Origin: Sphingomonas sp. CFBP 13720
GTDB lineage: Bacteria; Pseudomonadota; Alphaproteobacteria; Sphingomonadales; Sphingomonadaceae
Assembly: GCF_014842075.1 (NCBI RefSeq)
Contig: NZ_JACYVA010000001.1
Coordinates: forward strand, 518,278 to 582,277
Direction: 5' to 3'
Length of the DNA stretch: 64,000 nt
Shown: positions 10,346 to 18,431 of the stretch, piece after piece
Layout: each line of letters begins with the position of its first letter
How positions within the stretch are numbered: the stretch's first letter is position 1
Notes under the pieces: generated by a model
Told to the model about the DNA's origin: nothing
Databases searched by the model: none
Seen by the model: the letters and a program-made list of their open reading frames with translations, nothing else
Made by a program: the position numbers and the translations under genes

Positions 10346-10831
10346 TTAATCATGATCCGAACCGGCACCGCGACCGGTGTCCGCAATCGATTCGAACACT
10401 GCCGCCGCATGGCCCGGCACCTTCACTTTCTGCCACGATCGTACCAGCGTGCCGCCCGCGTCGAACCGGAACGTCGCGCGTTCAACGCCCATGTAGCGGC
10501 GACCATACATCTGCTTTTCGACCCATGTCCCGAACATGGCAGACGCGGTGCCGTCCTCGTCGCTCGCCAGCCTGACCGTCAGCGCGTGTTTCGCCGCGAA
10601 CTTCGCCAGGCGGGCCGGTGCATCGCGCGAAACGCCGACCACATCGACGCCGGCCCGATCGAACGCATCCGACAGTTGAGAGAACTCCTGCGCCTCGCGG
10701 GTACAGCCGGTCGTGTCTGCCTTGGGATAGAAGTACAGGACCAGCCCCCGCCCGTGCCTGTCGGCCAGATCGATCGGCGCGCCGTCTGCCAGAACCAGCG
10801 TCAGCGGCGGCAACATGTCACCGGTTTCCAT
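10346..10831 (-). CDS. Peroxiredoxin, BCP/PrxQ-like, single cysteine
   Basis: Thiol peroxidase of the BCP/PrxQ group, 161 residues, reducing hydroperoxides with an external thiol. The peroxidatic cysteine is C43 in DTTGCTRE, after the typical FYPKADT strand. No second cysteine exists anywhere in the protein, so the resolving cysteine used by atypical 2-Cys BCPs is absent and a separate thiol partner is implied. The start ATG 10831 overlaps the glnE stop by 14 bp, which points to coupled translation with glnE, an unexpected partner. Confidence 0.88.
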   Translation of the reverse strand: METGDMLPPLTLVLADGAPIDLADRHGRGLVLYFYPKADTTGCTREAQEFSQLSDAFDRAGVDVVGVSRDAPARLAKFAAKHALTVRLASDEDGTASAMFGTWVEKQMYGRRYMGVERATFRFDAGGTLVRSWQKVKVPGHAAAVFESIADTGRGAGSDHD

Positions 10832-13499
10832 CGTAGCGTCCCTCCATCACATCGGCCCATGCCGTGCGTACATCGTGCCGGGTCGTGTCCAGCGTCGCCA
10901 TCACCTCTGCCCAGTCACCGCACCCCACCGCCGCCGCTAGTATCGGCTGCGTCGTGTCGGGCGGCAATTGCGCGCCCGGCGCGATCAGCCGCACCGCGAC
11001 GATCAGCCGGGTCAGGAAATCATGCGCGTCGCGCATCGCTTCGGGCAACAGGCCGCACGCGATCAATAGATCAACCGCTTCACCCAGATGCGGCGAAAAG
11101 GCGGTGCGTTCCCGCAATTGCAGCACATGCACCGCGAATTCGAGGTCGACGAGACCGCCCTCCCCCAGCTTCGCGTCCAGCGGCCCGGCCGATGGCTTGT
11201 GCCGCGCCATCTCCGCGCGCATCGCGACCGCTTCGGTAGTCACGTCGCGCACCGGCCGGTCCCCCGCCAGCACGCGCGCGATGATCGCCGCCGCCCGCTC
11301 GCGCGCCGCTGCCGACCCGACGATCGGACGCGCGCGGGCCAGCGCCATATGCTCCCACGTCCACGCATCCTCGCGCTGATAGCGTTCGAACCCGGTCAGC
11401 GAGACGACCAGCGGCCCCTGCGCCCCCGATGGCCGCAACCGGGTGTCGACTTCGTACAACGGTCCCGACGCGGTCTGGACCGACAGGGCGGCGGTCAGCC
11501 GCTGCGCCAGCCGATTGTAATAGAGGACTGCCCCCAACGGTTTGTCGCCATCCGATTCCGCCGCGAAATCGCCGGTGAAGCAATAGATCAGGTCGAGGTC
11601 GGACGCATGCGTCAGCGCGCCGCCGCCCAGCCGCCCGAGGGCCAGCACGACCAGTTCGCTGTCCGGCACCCGGCCGTGCCGTTCGGCAAAGGCATCGGCC
11701 GTCGCGCGCGCAAGGACTTCGACCGCCGCTTCCGCCAGCCGGGCATAGCCGGCCGCCACCGCCAGCGGATCGCCGGTTCCGGCCACCACTTGCACGCCCA
11801 GCATGAACCGTTTTTCGTTCACCACATCACGGACATGGTCGAGCAGCCGTTCATAGCCTTCGCCGGACCGCATCCGCATTTCCGCCGCCAGTTCGGCGAC
11901 CGATCCGACCGGTTCCAGCGCGCGGGCGTCGATCAGCGCATCCAGCAACGATGCACGGCGCGCCAGCGCGTCCGCCAGCGTTGGCGCATGGCACAGGATC
12001 GTACTGAGCAGTTTCGCCAGCGCCGGCTGCGCTTCGAGCAGGCGGAACAGGTTGATCGCGCTGGGCAACTTCGCGAGCATCGCATCGAGGCGCAGCAGCG
12101 CGGCGTCGTGATCGGACGCGGCGGCCAGTCCAGCGATCACGCCCGGCAGGCTGTCCTCCAGCGCACTACGCGCTGCCGGACTGCGCAACGCCGGATAGGC
12201 ACCGCCGCGCCAGTCGGCGATCCGGCGCACCGCCGCATCGGGCGGATCGAACCCCAGCGCGGCCAGACGTCCGGCCAGCAGCCGGGGATCGGCGGGCAGC
12301 CGCGGTGTCGCCGCACCGTCCAGCCGATCATACACGCCCGCCACCGCCGCGACGTGCGGCGCGAGCAACGCCAGCAACGCATCGCCATCGGCGACGCCGT
12401 GCAACCGCGCCACGCGGTCGATCGCCTCGCCCTTCGCCGGCAGGCTGTGGGTCTGGCGATCATCGACCATCTGCAACCGGTGTTCGATCGTGCGGAACAG
12501 CGTGTAGCCCGACGCCATCGTCGTCGCTTCGTCCGCCGCGATCCGCCCGGCCGCCGCCAGCGCTTCCAGGGCGTCCAGCGTCGCCGGTACGCGCAATCGC
12601 GGATCGCGGCCGCCATGGACCAGCTGGTGGACCTGCGCGAAGAACTCCGCCTCGCGGATGCCGCCGCGCCCGCGTTTCAGGTCGTATCCCGGACCGAATG
12701 CCTGCCCCTGCGCATAATGGTCGCGAATGCGGCGCGTGATGTCGCGTATCTCGCCGATCGCACCGAAATCCAGCGCCCGTCGCCACACGAACGGTCGGAT
12801 TGCGTCGAGAAAGCGTTCACCCAGCGCGGTATCGCCGGCGGCGGCGCGCGCGCGAATAAATGCCGCACGTTCCCACGGCAGCGCCGCCGATTCATAATAG
12901 CCGATCGCCGCATCCACCGGCAACGCGATCGGCGTCACCTCGGACGAAGGCCGCAGGCGAAGGTCGACGCGCAGGACATAGCCATCGCCATCGCGCGCCT
13001 GCAACAATTCGGTCGCCCGCCGGGCGATGCGCACCGCCGCCTCCGCCGGATCGTCGCGCTCCCGCCGGGGAAGAATTGCGGGATCGTACAACAGGATCGG
13101 GTCGATATCGGACGAATAGTTGAGTTCGCGGCTGCCCTGTTTTCCCAGCGCGATCGCGGTGAAGCCGATCGGTGCGGCACCCGGTGTCCGCTCCTCGATC
13201 GCGGCGGCGATGGCCCGGTCGAGCGCGTGATCGGCAAAATCGCTCAACGTCCGCGTCACGCGGCGCAGGTCGTAGGCGCCGCCGAGATCACCAAGTGCCA
13301 CCAGCAATGCCAGTCGCCGCCGCTCGATCCGCAATCGCCGGGCCAGCGGCACGTCAGGATCCTCCAGCGCGATCACGGCGAGCGCATCGACATCGAACCC
13401 GGTCAGACGGTCCAGAAAATCGCCTTCGCGATCGACCAGCGTCGACAGGAACGGCGATCCGTCCCGCACGCGGGCCAGCAGTTCGGAATCGAGACGCAT
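10818..13499 (-). CDS. glnE: Bifunctional glutamine synthetase adenylyltransferase/adenylyl-removing enzyme
   Basis: Controls glutamine synthetase by adenylylating it when nitrogen is plentiful and deadenylylating it when nitrogen is short, under PII control. The product is 893 residues, slightly shorter than enterobacterial GlnE (about 945). Two nucleotidyltransferase domains are visible with their Asp-rich sites: SSDIDPILLYD in the N-terminal half (deadenylylase) and HASDLDLIYCF in the C-terminal half (adenylylase), followed by the regulatory block TRLRPSGAQGPLVVS. The start ATG 13499 follows a 562-bp non-coding gap. The stop overlaps the peroxiredoxin start. Confidence 0.96.
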   Translation of the reverse strand: MRLDSELLARVRDGSPFLSTLVDREGDFLDRLTGFDVDALAVIALEDPDVPLARRLRIERRRLALLVALGDLGGAYDLRRVTRTLSDFADHALDRAIAAAIEERTPGAAPIGFTAIALGKQGSRELNYSSDIDPILLYDPAILPRRERDDPAEAAVRIARRATELLQARDGDGYVLRVDLRLRPSSEVTPIALPVDAAIGYYESAALPWERAAFIRARAAAGDTALGERFLDAIRPFVWRRALDFGAIGEIRDITRRIRDHYAQGQAFGPGYDLKRGRGGIREAEFFAQVHQLVHGGRDPRLRVPATLDALEALAAAGRIAADEATTMASGYTLFRTIEHRLQMVDDRQTHSLPAKGEAIDRVARLHGVADGDALLALLAPHVAAVAGVYDRLDGAATPRLPADPRLLAGRLAALGFDPPDAAVRRIADWRGGAYPALRSPAARSALEDSLPGVIAGLAAASDHDAALLRLDAMLAKLPSAINLFRLLEAQPALAKLLSTILCHAPTLADALARRASLLDALIDARALEPVGSVAELAAEMRMRSGEGYERLLDHVRDVVNEKRFMLGVQVVAGTGDPLAVAAGYARLAEAAVEVLARATADAFAERHGRVPDSELVVLALGRLGGGALTHASDLDLIYCFTGDFAAESDGDKPLGAVLYYNRLAQRLTAALSVQTASGPLYEVDTRLRPSGAQGPLVVSLTGFERYQREDAWTWEHMALARARPIVGSAAARERAAAIIARVLAGDRPVRDVTTEAVAMRAEMARHKPSAGPLDAKLGEGGLVDLEFAVHVLQLRERTAFSPHLGEAVDLLIACGLLPEAMRDAHDFLTRLIVAVRLIAPGAQLPPDTTQPILAAAVGCGDWAEVMATLDTTRHDVRTAWADVMEGRYDGNR

Positions 13500-14061
13500 C
13501 GTATGGCTACCCCCTATCGTCGAACCTTATCATCGTCGGTCCAGATGCGTGCGATGAACGAATTGGCTGGCGGCACGTTGAAACCGCATGACGCTTCCCC
13601 CGTCCCTTCCCCATCACGCGCCGTTCGCCACATACGCGGTACGATGTCCGTCGTCGATCGACGGCATCGGGCATGCGTTACGGCAAAGCTATGGCCGGGG
13701 CACCGGACTGACAGCGGACATGCTCGAAAGCATCCGGCGGCTGGACGCTATCCGGCACTGACGGAACCGTTCGCGCGCCCGAAACTCCGGCACAGTCAAG
13801 ATATCAGAAGCGACGCCTGAGCGGCAAGCCAGCAGCGCGATCGCCGATCAGACGAGACCTACGATTGCAGCCGTCAGTATGTTCGATACCGCTGCGTGGC
13901 ATCGAAGAATACGAATGACGCGGTACTCTAACATCATCGGCGCCGTCTTGCGGCAAAACCGGCCGTTTGTTCGCGCGGAGGTGTACCGTCGGACACTCCT
14001 CGGAATCGACACTGGAGCGGACCGGACGCCGGCTCAACGCAACCGACGCTCCTCGCTACTT
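13500..14061. other. 562-bp gap without a convincing gene, between ecfG and glnE
   Basis: This is the longest non-coding stretch of the window. The short open frames on both strands (for example a 77-codon minus-strand frame at 13804-14037) lack family features, a ribosome binding site and the GC-rich third positions of the neighbours. No tRNA-like TpsiC motif and no strong terminator is seen. It must hold the glnE promoter and the 3' end of the ecfG transcript, and could encode an untranslated RNA. Confidence 0.5.
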
Positions 14062-14697
14062 TCAGCGATCCTTGCTCAGATCGTCGACCTCGCCCATGAT
14101 CGTATCGAGCACGGTCTGGCCATTATTATCCGGCTGCGACGCCCGCGACGGCAACTGGCCGTCGGTCATCAACGCTTCCAGCGCAACGCGACCGCGCGCG
14201 ACGCGGCTCTTGATCGTTCCGACCGCGACGTTGCAGATCTCGGCCGCTTCCTCGTACGCGAACCCGCCCGCGCCGACGAGGATCAGCGCCTCGCGTTGCG
14301 GTTGCGGCAGGTGCAGCAGCGCGCGCTGCATGTCCGCCAGTTCGACATGACGATCCTGACTGGCAGGCGCGGCAAGGATACGGTCGGCGACCAGATCGTC
14401 CCACTCGCCCTTGAACCGTGCGCGGCGCATCTGCGAAAGATACAGGTTGCGCAGAATGATGAAGGTCCAAGCCCGCATGTTCGTGCCGGCCTGAAACCGC
14501 TGCCGCGCGGCCCAAGCCTTCAACAGCGTTTCCTGTACCAGATCGTCGGCAAGATCGCGGCTGCCCGACAATGACCGGCCGAACGCGCGCAGGTGCGGTA
14601 TGACCTGCGCCAGCTGTTTCTTGAACTCCGGGTCGGACAGGGCGACATGCTCCTGAACTTCGACGTCCGCGTTTTCAGTAGTTTCGGGGTCGGTCAT
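14062..14697 (-). CDS. ecfG: General stress response ECF sigma factor EcfG (ECF15 type)
   Basis: Directs RNA polymerase to general stress response promoters (GGAAC...GTT class); held inactive by NepR until PhyR is phosphorylated. The product is 211 residues. Sigma region 2 spans about 30-100, including LADDLVQETLLKAW and the NLYLSQMRR promoter-melting/-10 block. Region 4 (about 125-175) carries LPQPQREALILVGAGGFAYEEAAEICNV, followed by a helix-turn-helix ending GTIKSRVARGR. Acidic and polar tails at both ends are normal for the family. It lies 97 bp downstream of a small membrane peptide gene and downstream of phyR on the same strand. This differs from the frequent nepR-ecfG operon order in alphaproteobacteria. 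Confidence 0.93.
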   Translation of the reverse strand: MTDPETTENADVEVQEHVALSDPEFKKQLAQVIPHLRAFGRSLSGSRDLADDLVQETLLKAWAARQRFQAGTNMRAWTFIILRNLYLSQMRRARFKGEWDDLVADRILAAPASQDRHVELADMQRALLHLPQPQREALILVGAGGFAYEEAAEICNVAVGTIKSRVARGRVALEALMTDGQLPSRASQPDNNGQTVLDTIMGEVDDLSKDR

Positions 14698-14794
14698 TCT
14701 TATCCGTTCGATACGCGGGCGGCCATGGGCCAGCTCCAGACATAGGCGTTGGCATCGCTGAATGCCAGCGATGCCCCTGACGATGCCGGTCCGT

Positions 14795-14932
14795 TCAGGA
14801 CAGAAGAATGTACGCCATTACAACGATCACCGCCACCAGCGAGATCGCGAGAATGTAACGGGTAATGCCGGGGGTCGAACCGGCTCGGGCGCGCGTGGCG
14901 CTGACCCGGATGCGTTCTTGATCGTCAGCCAT
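14795..14932 (-). CDS. 45-residue single-span membrane peptide between phyR and ecfG
   Basis: Read directly from the minus strand: ATG at 14932, stop TGA at 14797-14795, 45 residues. The N-terminal half is polar and Arg-rich (MADDQERIRVSATRARAG). The C-terminal half is one hydrophobic helix (ITRYILAISLVAVIVVMAYILLS) ending at the stop, so it should be a tail-anchored or single-pass inner-membrane peptide. It fills the space between the phyR stop (42 bp upstream) and the ecfG start (97 bp downstream), so it is probably in the same transcript. No function is known to me. The clean hydrophobic segment and high GC at third positions support a real gene. Confidence 0.6.
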   Translation of the reverse strand: MADDQERIRVSATRARAGSTPGITRYILAISLVAVIVVMAYILLS

Positions 14933-14973
14933 GCCAGCTTAACCCCCGACTATCGTTTTGGGTCCGTATCGTT

Positions 14974-15777
14974 TCAGACTTCCGCCGGAACCGTCGCATC
15001 GTCGAAGAACAACGCCTGGCTGATCGCGGCCTTCACCGTCGAACGCTGGAACGGCTTCGTGATCAGGAACGTCGGTTCGGGACGCTCGCCGGTCAGCAAC
15101 CGCTCGGGGAACGCGGTGATGAAGATCACCGGCACGTTGAATTCGGACAGGATGTCCTTCACCGCATCGATGCCCGAGCTGTCGTCCGCCAACTGGATAT
15201 CGGCGAGCACCAGGCCCGGCCGGTCCTGCATCGCCAGCGCTACTGCCTCGTCGCGCGTCACGGCGACGCCGGTCACCTCATGGCCCAGATCGCGGACGAT
15301 CTGTTCAAGGTCCATCGCAATCAGCGGCTCGTCCTCAATGATCATCACGCGCGAACGGGTCTGCTGCTCGATCTCGCGCATCGCCTCTGCGACCAGTTCC
15401 TCGACTTCCTCGGGGGTCGAATCGATCAGGTATGCAGTGTCTTCGGTCGTGAAGCCTTCCATCGCCGTCAGCAACAACGCCTGTCGCGACAAGGGGGCGA
15501 TACGCGACAACCGGGCACGGGCGATGGCCTCGTTGTCCGATCCCGCATCGCTGCCCTCGCCGAAGACTTCGGGCTGCGACGACGCCCAAATCGCCTGGAA
15601 CGTGCGATACAGGCCAAGCCGGGGATCGACCTCGCGCGGAAATTCTTCCGGTGCCGCGACGATCGCCTCCAGCGTGGCGCGGACATACTGGTCGCCCTCG
15701 CTCTGGCTGCCGGTAAGGGCACGGCCATAGCGCCGCAGGAAGGGAAGATGCGGGGCAAGCTGTTGTCCGAGCGACAT
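14974..15777 (-). CDS. phyR: Response regulator PhyR, anti-anti-sigma factor of the general stress response
   Basis: On phosphorylation its sigma-like domain binds NepR and frees EcfG (partner-switching). The product is 267 residues from ATG 15777, which has an AAGGAG element 12 nt upstream. The sigma-like N-terminal domain covers about 1-135 (SLGQQLAPHLPFLRRYGRAL, then region-4-like SRQALLLTAMEGFTTEDTAYLI). The receiver domain covers about 143-262, with acidic pocket IIEDE, phosphoacceptor D193 in LADIQL, T221 in ITAFPE and K241 in TKPFQ. The frame extends 26 codons further upstream without similarity. It is divergent from nepR and heads the run phyR, membrane peptide, ecfG. Confidence 0.95.
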   Translation of the reverse strand: MSLGQQLAPHLPFLRRYGRALTGSQSEGDQYVRATLEAIVAAPEEFPREVDPRLGLYRTFQAIWASSQPEVFGEGSDAGSDNEAIARARLSRIAPLSRQALLLTAMEGFTTEDTAYLIDSTPEEVEELVAEAMREIEQQTRSRVMIIEDEPLIAMDLEQIVRDLGHEVTGVAVTRDEAVALAMQDRPGLVLADIQLADDSSGIDAVKDILSEFNVPVIFITAFPERLLTGERPEPTFLITKPFQRSTVKAAISQALFFDDATVPAEV

Positions 15778-15891
15778 AGTCTGATAAAACTCCTTCGACG
15801 CGCGGCAGTCCCGGGGGACGGACGTGCGGACATTCAACACGGGTCGATACGGCACGGAGAAGACGCCTCCCCCGAGTTCGCGTCAGGCCAT

Positions 15892-15916
15892 GGAACCAAC
15901 GAGCGCGTCTTTTGTT
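15892..15916 (+). promoter_or_regulatory. EcfG-type promoter for nepR
   Basis: GGAAC at 15892-15896, 17-nt spacer, GTT at 15914-15916 followed by TCC. This fits the -35/-10 pattern of alphaproteobacterial EcfG sigma factors. It points at nepR, whose GTG start is about 104 nt downstream of the -10 element. This would give the usual positive autoregulation of the stress locus. Confidence 0.75.
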
Positions 15917-16019
15917 TCCTGCCTGCCCGACGTACCGTATCGCACGTGTCCGAATGCTGTTCGACGGGCGCATTTCGTACGGGCGAACTGGTCCGGATAT
16001 CGGGGGAAGGCATACATTC

Positions 16020-16193
16020 GTGAAGAATGGTGAACAGGAGGCGAAGCTGTCCAGTGCGACGCCTCGGGCTGCGATGCAGGCCAATAGAAAAGATTCGTCC
16101 AATTTGGGCAATGCGTTGCGTGCCGTGTATCAGGATGCGATCGGTGAATCGGTGCCCGATGAGATGCTCGATTTGCTCAGCAAGCTGAAATAG
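16020..16193 (+). CDS. nepR: Anti-sigma factor NepR
   Basis: Small anti-sigma factor that sequesters EcfG and is removed by phosphorylated PhyR. The signature LGNALRAVYQDAIGESVPDE, followed by MLDLLSKL, is the conserved NepR core that forms two helices on its partners. GTG 16020 gives 57 residues, the usual family size, and has a GGAAGG element 12 nt upstream. The frame could start earlier (ATG 15912 or 15954), but those would place the start at or just after the promoter and add unrelated sequence. An 11-bp gap separates it from the downstream phyP-like gene, so the two are co-transcribed. Confidence 0.9.
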   Translation: MKNGEQEAKLSSATPRAAMQANRKDSSNLGNALRAVYQDAIGESVPDEMLDLLSKLK

Positions 16194-16204
16194 TCGTCGT
16201 CCAC

Positions 16205-17788
16205 GTGACGACATCCCCTTCCGACCGTTGGCGATCGTCCCACCCGGCGACCGCATTTCGACGTATGCCTACCGGCGCGAAGGTCGTGCTGATCCTCAGT
16301 GCGGCATTGCTTCCGCTCGCGCTGATCGCGTTGTTCGCGACGCTTCAGACATCACGTACCGCCGATCTGGACACGCGTGCCCGGTTGCGGGTCGCTGCGA
16401 TCGAGGCCTCACGTTCCATCGCGATCGAACTTGTCGGCGATATGAGAGCGTTGCGCACAGCGATGAACGCGCTATCCGAGGATCCCGACAATGCGCCGGG
16501 CTGCGCTCGGATCGAAGGGGTCTTCGCACAGCAATCGGCGGCAGGCGCGCGCTTCGGCATTTTCGCGCGCGACGGGAGACTTGTGTGCGGCACCGCGGTC
16601 CCCCGCCCTTCGCGCGGCACGGCGGATGCTGGCGGACTGCGGGCGCAGATTCTGCCGGACCAGGGACTGGTGCTCGATATCGACGGTCCGGGCAAACGCG
16701 CGCACGCCACCGCGTTCTTCCCGACCGACATGCTGCGCGATCTGGCCCAGCCCAGCGGCTATGCCACGTCGTTCGCCGCATCGCTCGAACATGACGACGA
16801 ACAGGATATCCTGTTGAGGGCGCTGCCCGAAGAACGCGGTTTGGAGCGGCTCGAACGGGTCCGCATTCCGCTGAGCGTCGACGACCTGAATTTCAGCATG
16901 GCGGTGCGGAAGGCACCGATCACCTCGCCCTTCCTCGTCGCCATGGTCCTGCCGCTGGTGATGTGGATCGCGGCGACCGGAATCGGTTGGTTCGTGGTCG
17001 ACCGTCTGCTGATCCGTCCCTTGCGCCGGCTGCGCAGCGATATCGGGAAATACCAGCCGGGACAGCCGTTCACCGACGTCGATTTCGGTGCGATCCCTGC
17101 GCAGGAGATCGCCGATCTGGGCGAGACGTTCCAGGACCTGACATTGACTGTCGAACGCCACGAACAGTCGATGGCCGAAGGTCTGGTCCGCCAGACCAAG
17201 CTGACCCGCGAAGTGCATCACCGGGTAAAGAACAACCTTCAGGTCATTGCCAGCCTTATCAATTTCCATGCCCGCAGCGCCCATGGCGCGGCGGCGTCGG
17301 ATGCCTATGCCACCATCCAGCGCCGCGTCGATGCGCTCGCGGTCGTCCATCGCAACCATTATGCGGAAATGGAGGAAAATCGCGGGCTGGAGCTGAAATC
17401 GGTGATCGGCGAACTGGCGTCGAACATCCGCGCCACCGCGCCGGAATCATCGGCCCGCCTGGGCATCGCGCTGAACGTCGATCAGGTGCTCGTGACGCAG
17501 GACGTCGCGGTCGCGGTGTCGTTCCTTCTCACCGAATTGATCGAGCTGGCGACATCGGTCAATCCGCAGGCTCAGATCGGCATATCGCTCCGTCACATCG
17601 GCAACACCGATACCGCCGTATTGCGCGCGAGCTCTCCCTCGCTGGTCGAAGGGGCGGAGTTCGATACGCTGGTTGCGACTCGCTATGGCCGCATCATTCT
17701 CGGCCTGTCGCGCCAGTTGCGCGCGCCGCTGCACCATGATCCGTTGACCGGCGCCTATGAGATCACGATTGCCGCCAAGGCGGCCTGA
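16205..17788 (+). CDS. phyP: HisKA_2-family sensor with degenerate ATPase domain, PhyP-like
   Basis: Inner-membrane sensor of 527 residues (GTG 16205; ATG 16265 is an alternative). It has membrane segments at about 25-47 and 243-265 with a periplasmic domain between, a HAMP-like linker, then a HisKA_2 dimerisation helix with EVHHRVKNNLQ (H338/H339). The ATPase part has lost its nucleotide motifs: the N-box reads LTELIELATSV with no Asn, no DxGxG is present, and the G2 region is GRIILGL. It is therefore unlikely to autophosphorylate. In Sphingomonas the equivalent neighbour of nepR/phyR, PhyP, was described as a negative regulator of PhyR, probably a phosphatase; this gene fits in position and features. 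Confidence 0.8.
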   Translation: MTTSPSDRWRSSHPATAFRRMPTGAKVVLILSAALLPLALIALFATLQTSRTADLDTRARLRVAAIEASRSIAIELVGDMRALRTAMNALSEDPDNAPGCARIEGVFAQQSAAGARFGIFARDGRLVCGTAVPRPSRGTADAGGLRAQILPDQGLVLDIDGPGKRAHATAFFPTDMLRDLAQPSGYATSFAASLEHDDEQDILLRALPEERGLERLERVRIPLSVDDLNFSMAVRKAPITSPFLVAMVLPLVMWIAATGIGWFVVDRLLIRPLRRLRSDIGKYQPGQPFTDVDFGAIPAQEIADLGETFQDLTLTVERHEQSMAEGLVRQTKLTREVHHRVKNNLQVIASLINFHARSAHGAAASDAYATIQRRVDALAVVHRNHYAEMEENRGLELKSVIGELASNIRATAPESSARLGIALNVDQVLVTQDVAVAVSFLLTELIELATSVNPQAQIGISLRHIGNTDTAVLRASSPSLVEGAEFDTLVATRYGRIILGLSRQLRAPLHHDPLTGAYEITIAAKAA

Positions 17789-17795
17789 ACGGGCG

Positions 17796-18431
17796 TTACC
17801 GCAGCCCTAGCATCTTGTGGGTCTGTAACGACAATCGCCATTCGGGACGGGCCATGGCAAACGCCACGGCGGCATCGCGGTTCACCGCCTCCAGCCCGAT
17901 CGCGTCCATCGGCTGGACTAGCCGGTGTGCGAAGTCCCAGTCGGCGAAGGCATCGGGATCGATCCCGTCCTGCGGCCATACGAGTTTCAGCTCGTCACCC
18001 TGTCGCTGGACGACCTCACTACCCGCCTTGGGGCTGATGCAGATCCAGTCGATGCCGAGATGCGCGGCGATCGTGCCGTTGCTTTCGATCGCGATGGTGA
18101 ACCCCGCGCCGTGCAGCGCCTCGACCAACGCGTCGTCGATCTGCAGCATCGGCTCCCCGCCGGTGAGCACCACGAAGCGGCGTTCGCTGCCCGGTCCCCA
18201 ATGTCCGGCCACGGCGGCGGCCAACATCGCAGCATCGGCGAACTTGCCACCGCCCAGACCGTCGGTTCCCACGAAATCGGTATCGCAGAAGCGGCAGATC
18301 GCCCGCGCGCGGTCGACCTCTCGCCCGGTCCACAGGTTACAGCCGGCGAAGCGCACGAACACCGCGCGACGGCCGGCATGTACCCCTTCCCCCTGCAGGG
18401 TCAGGAACATTTCCTTGACCGAATACGACAT
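17796..18431 (-). CDS. queE: 7-carboxy-7-deazaguanine synthase (radical SAM)
   Basis: Converts 6-carboxytetrahydropterin to 7-carboxy-7-deazaguanine in the queuosine/preQ0 pathway. The product is 211 residues from ATG 18431. The early EMFLTLQGEGVHAGR block and the extended radical SAM cysteine pattern CNLW...CRFCDTDF (long insert between first and second cysteine, as in QueE) identify it. LTGGEP is the SAM-binding glycine block. The start overlaps the queC stop by one base (TGATG), so queC and queE are translationally coupled. QueD, the middle enzyme, is not in this window. Confidence 0.94.
   Translation of the reverse strand: MSYSVKEMFLTLQGEGVHAGRRAVFVRFAGCNLWTGREVDRARAICRFCDTDFVGTDGLGGGKFADAAMLAAAVAGHWGPGSERRFVVLTGGEPMLQIDDALVEALHGAGFTIAIESNGTIAAHLGIDWICISPKAGSEVVQRQGDELKLVWPQDGIDPDAFADWDFAHRLVQPMDAIGLEAVNRDAAVAFAMARPEWRLSLQTHKMLGLR

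Noticed and set aside
13758..13783. GGAAC at 13758 as an EcfG promoter
   Set aside because: No GTT at 16-18 nt spacing and no gene start downstream in that direction.
11088..13820. A 910-codon open frame on the plus strand opposite glnE
   Set aside because: Arg/Gln/His-rich low-complexity translation, no domain, wholly antisense to a clear glnE; it is an artefact of high GC third positions.
13804..14037. A 77-codon minus-strand frame in the ecfG-glnE gap
   Set aside because: No ribosome binding site, no domain and codon use unlike neighbours.
15892..15919. The nepR promoter read leftward as a phyR promoter (GGAAAC...CGTT)
   Set aside because: The spacer is only about 13 nt and the -35 has a mismatch, so it does not fit the class.
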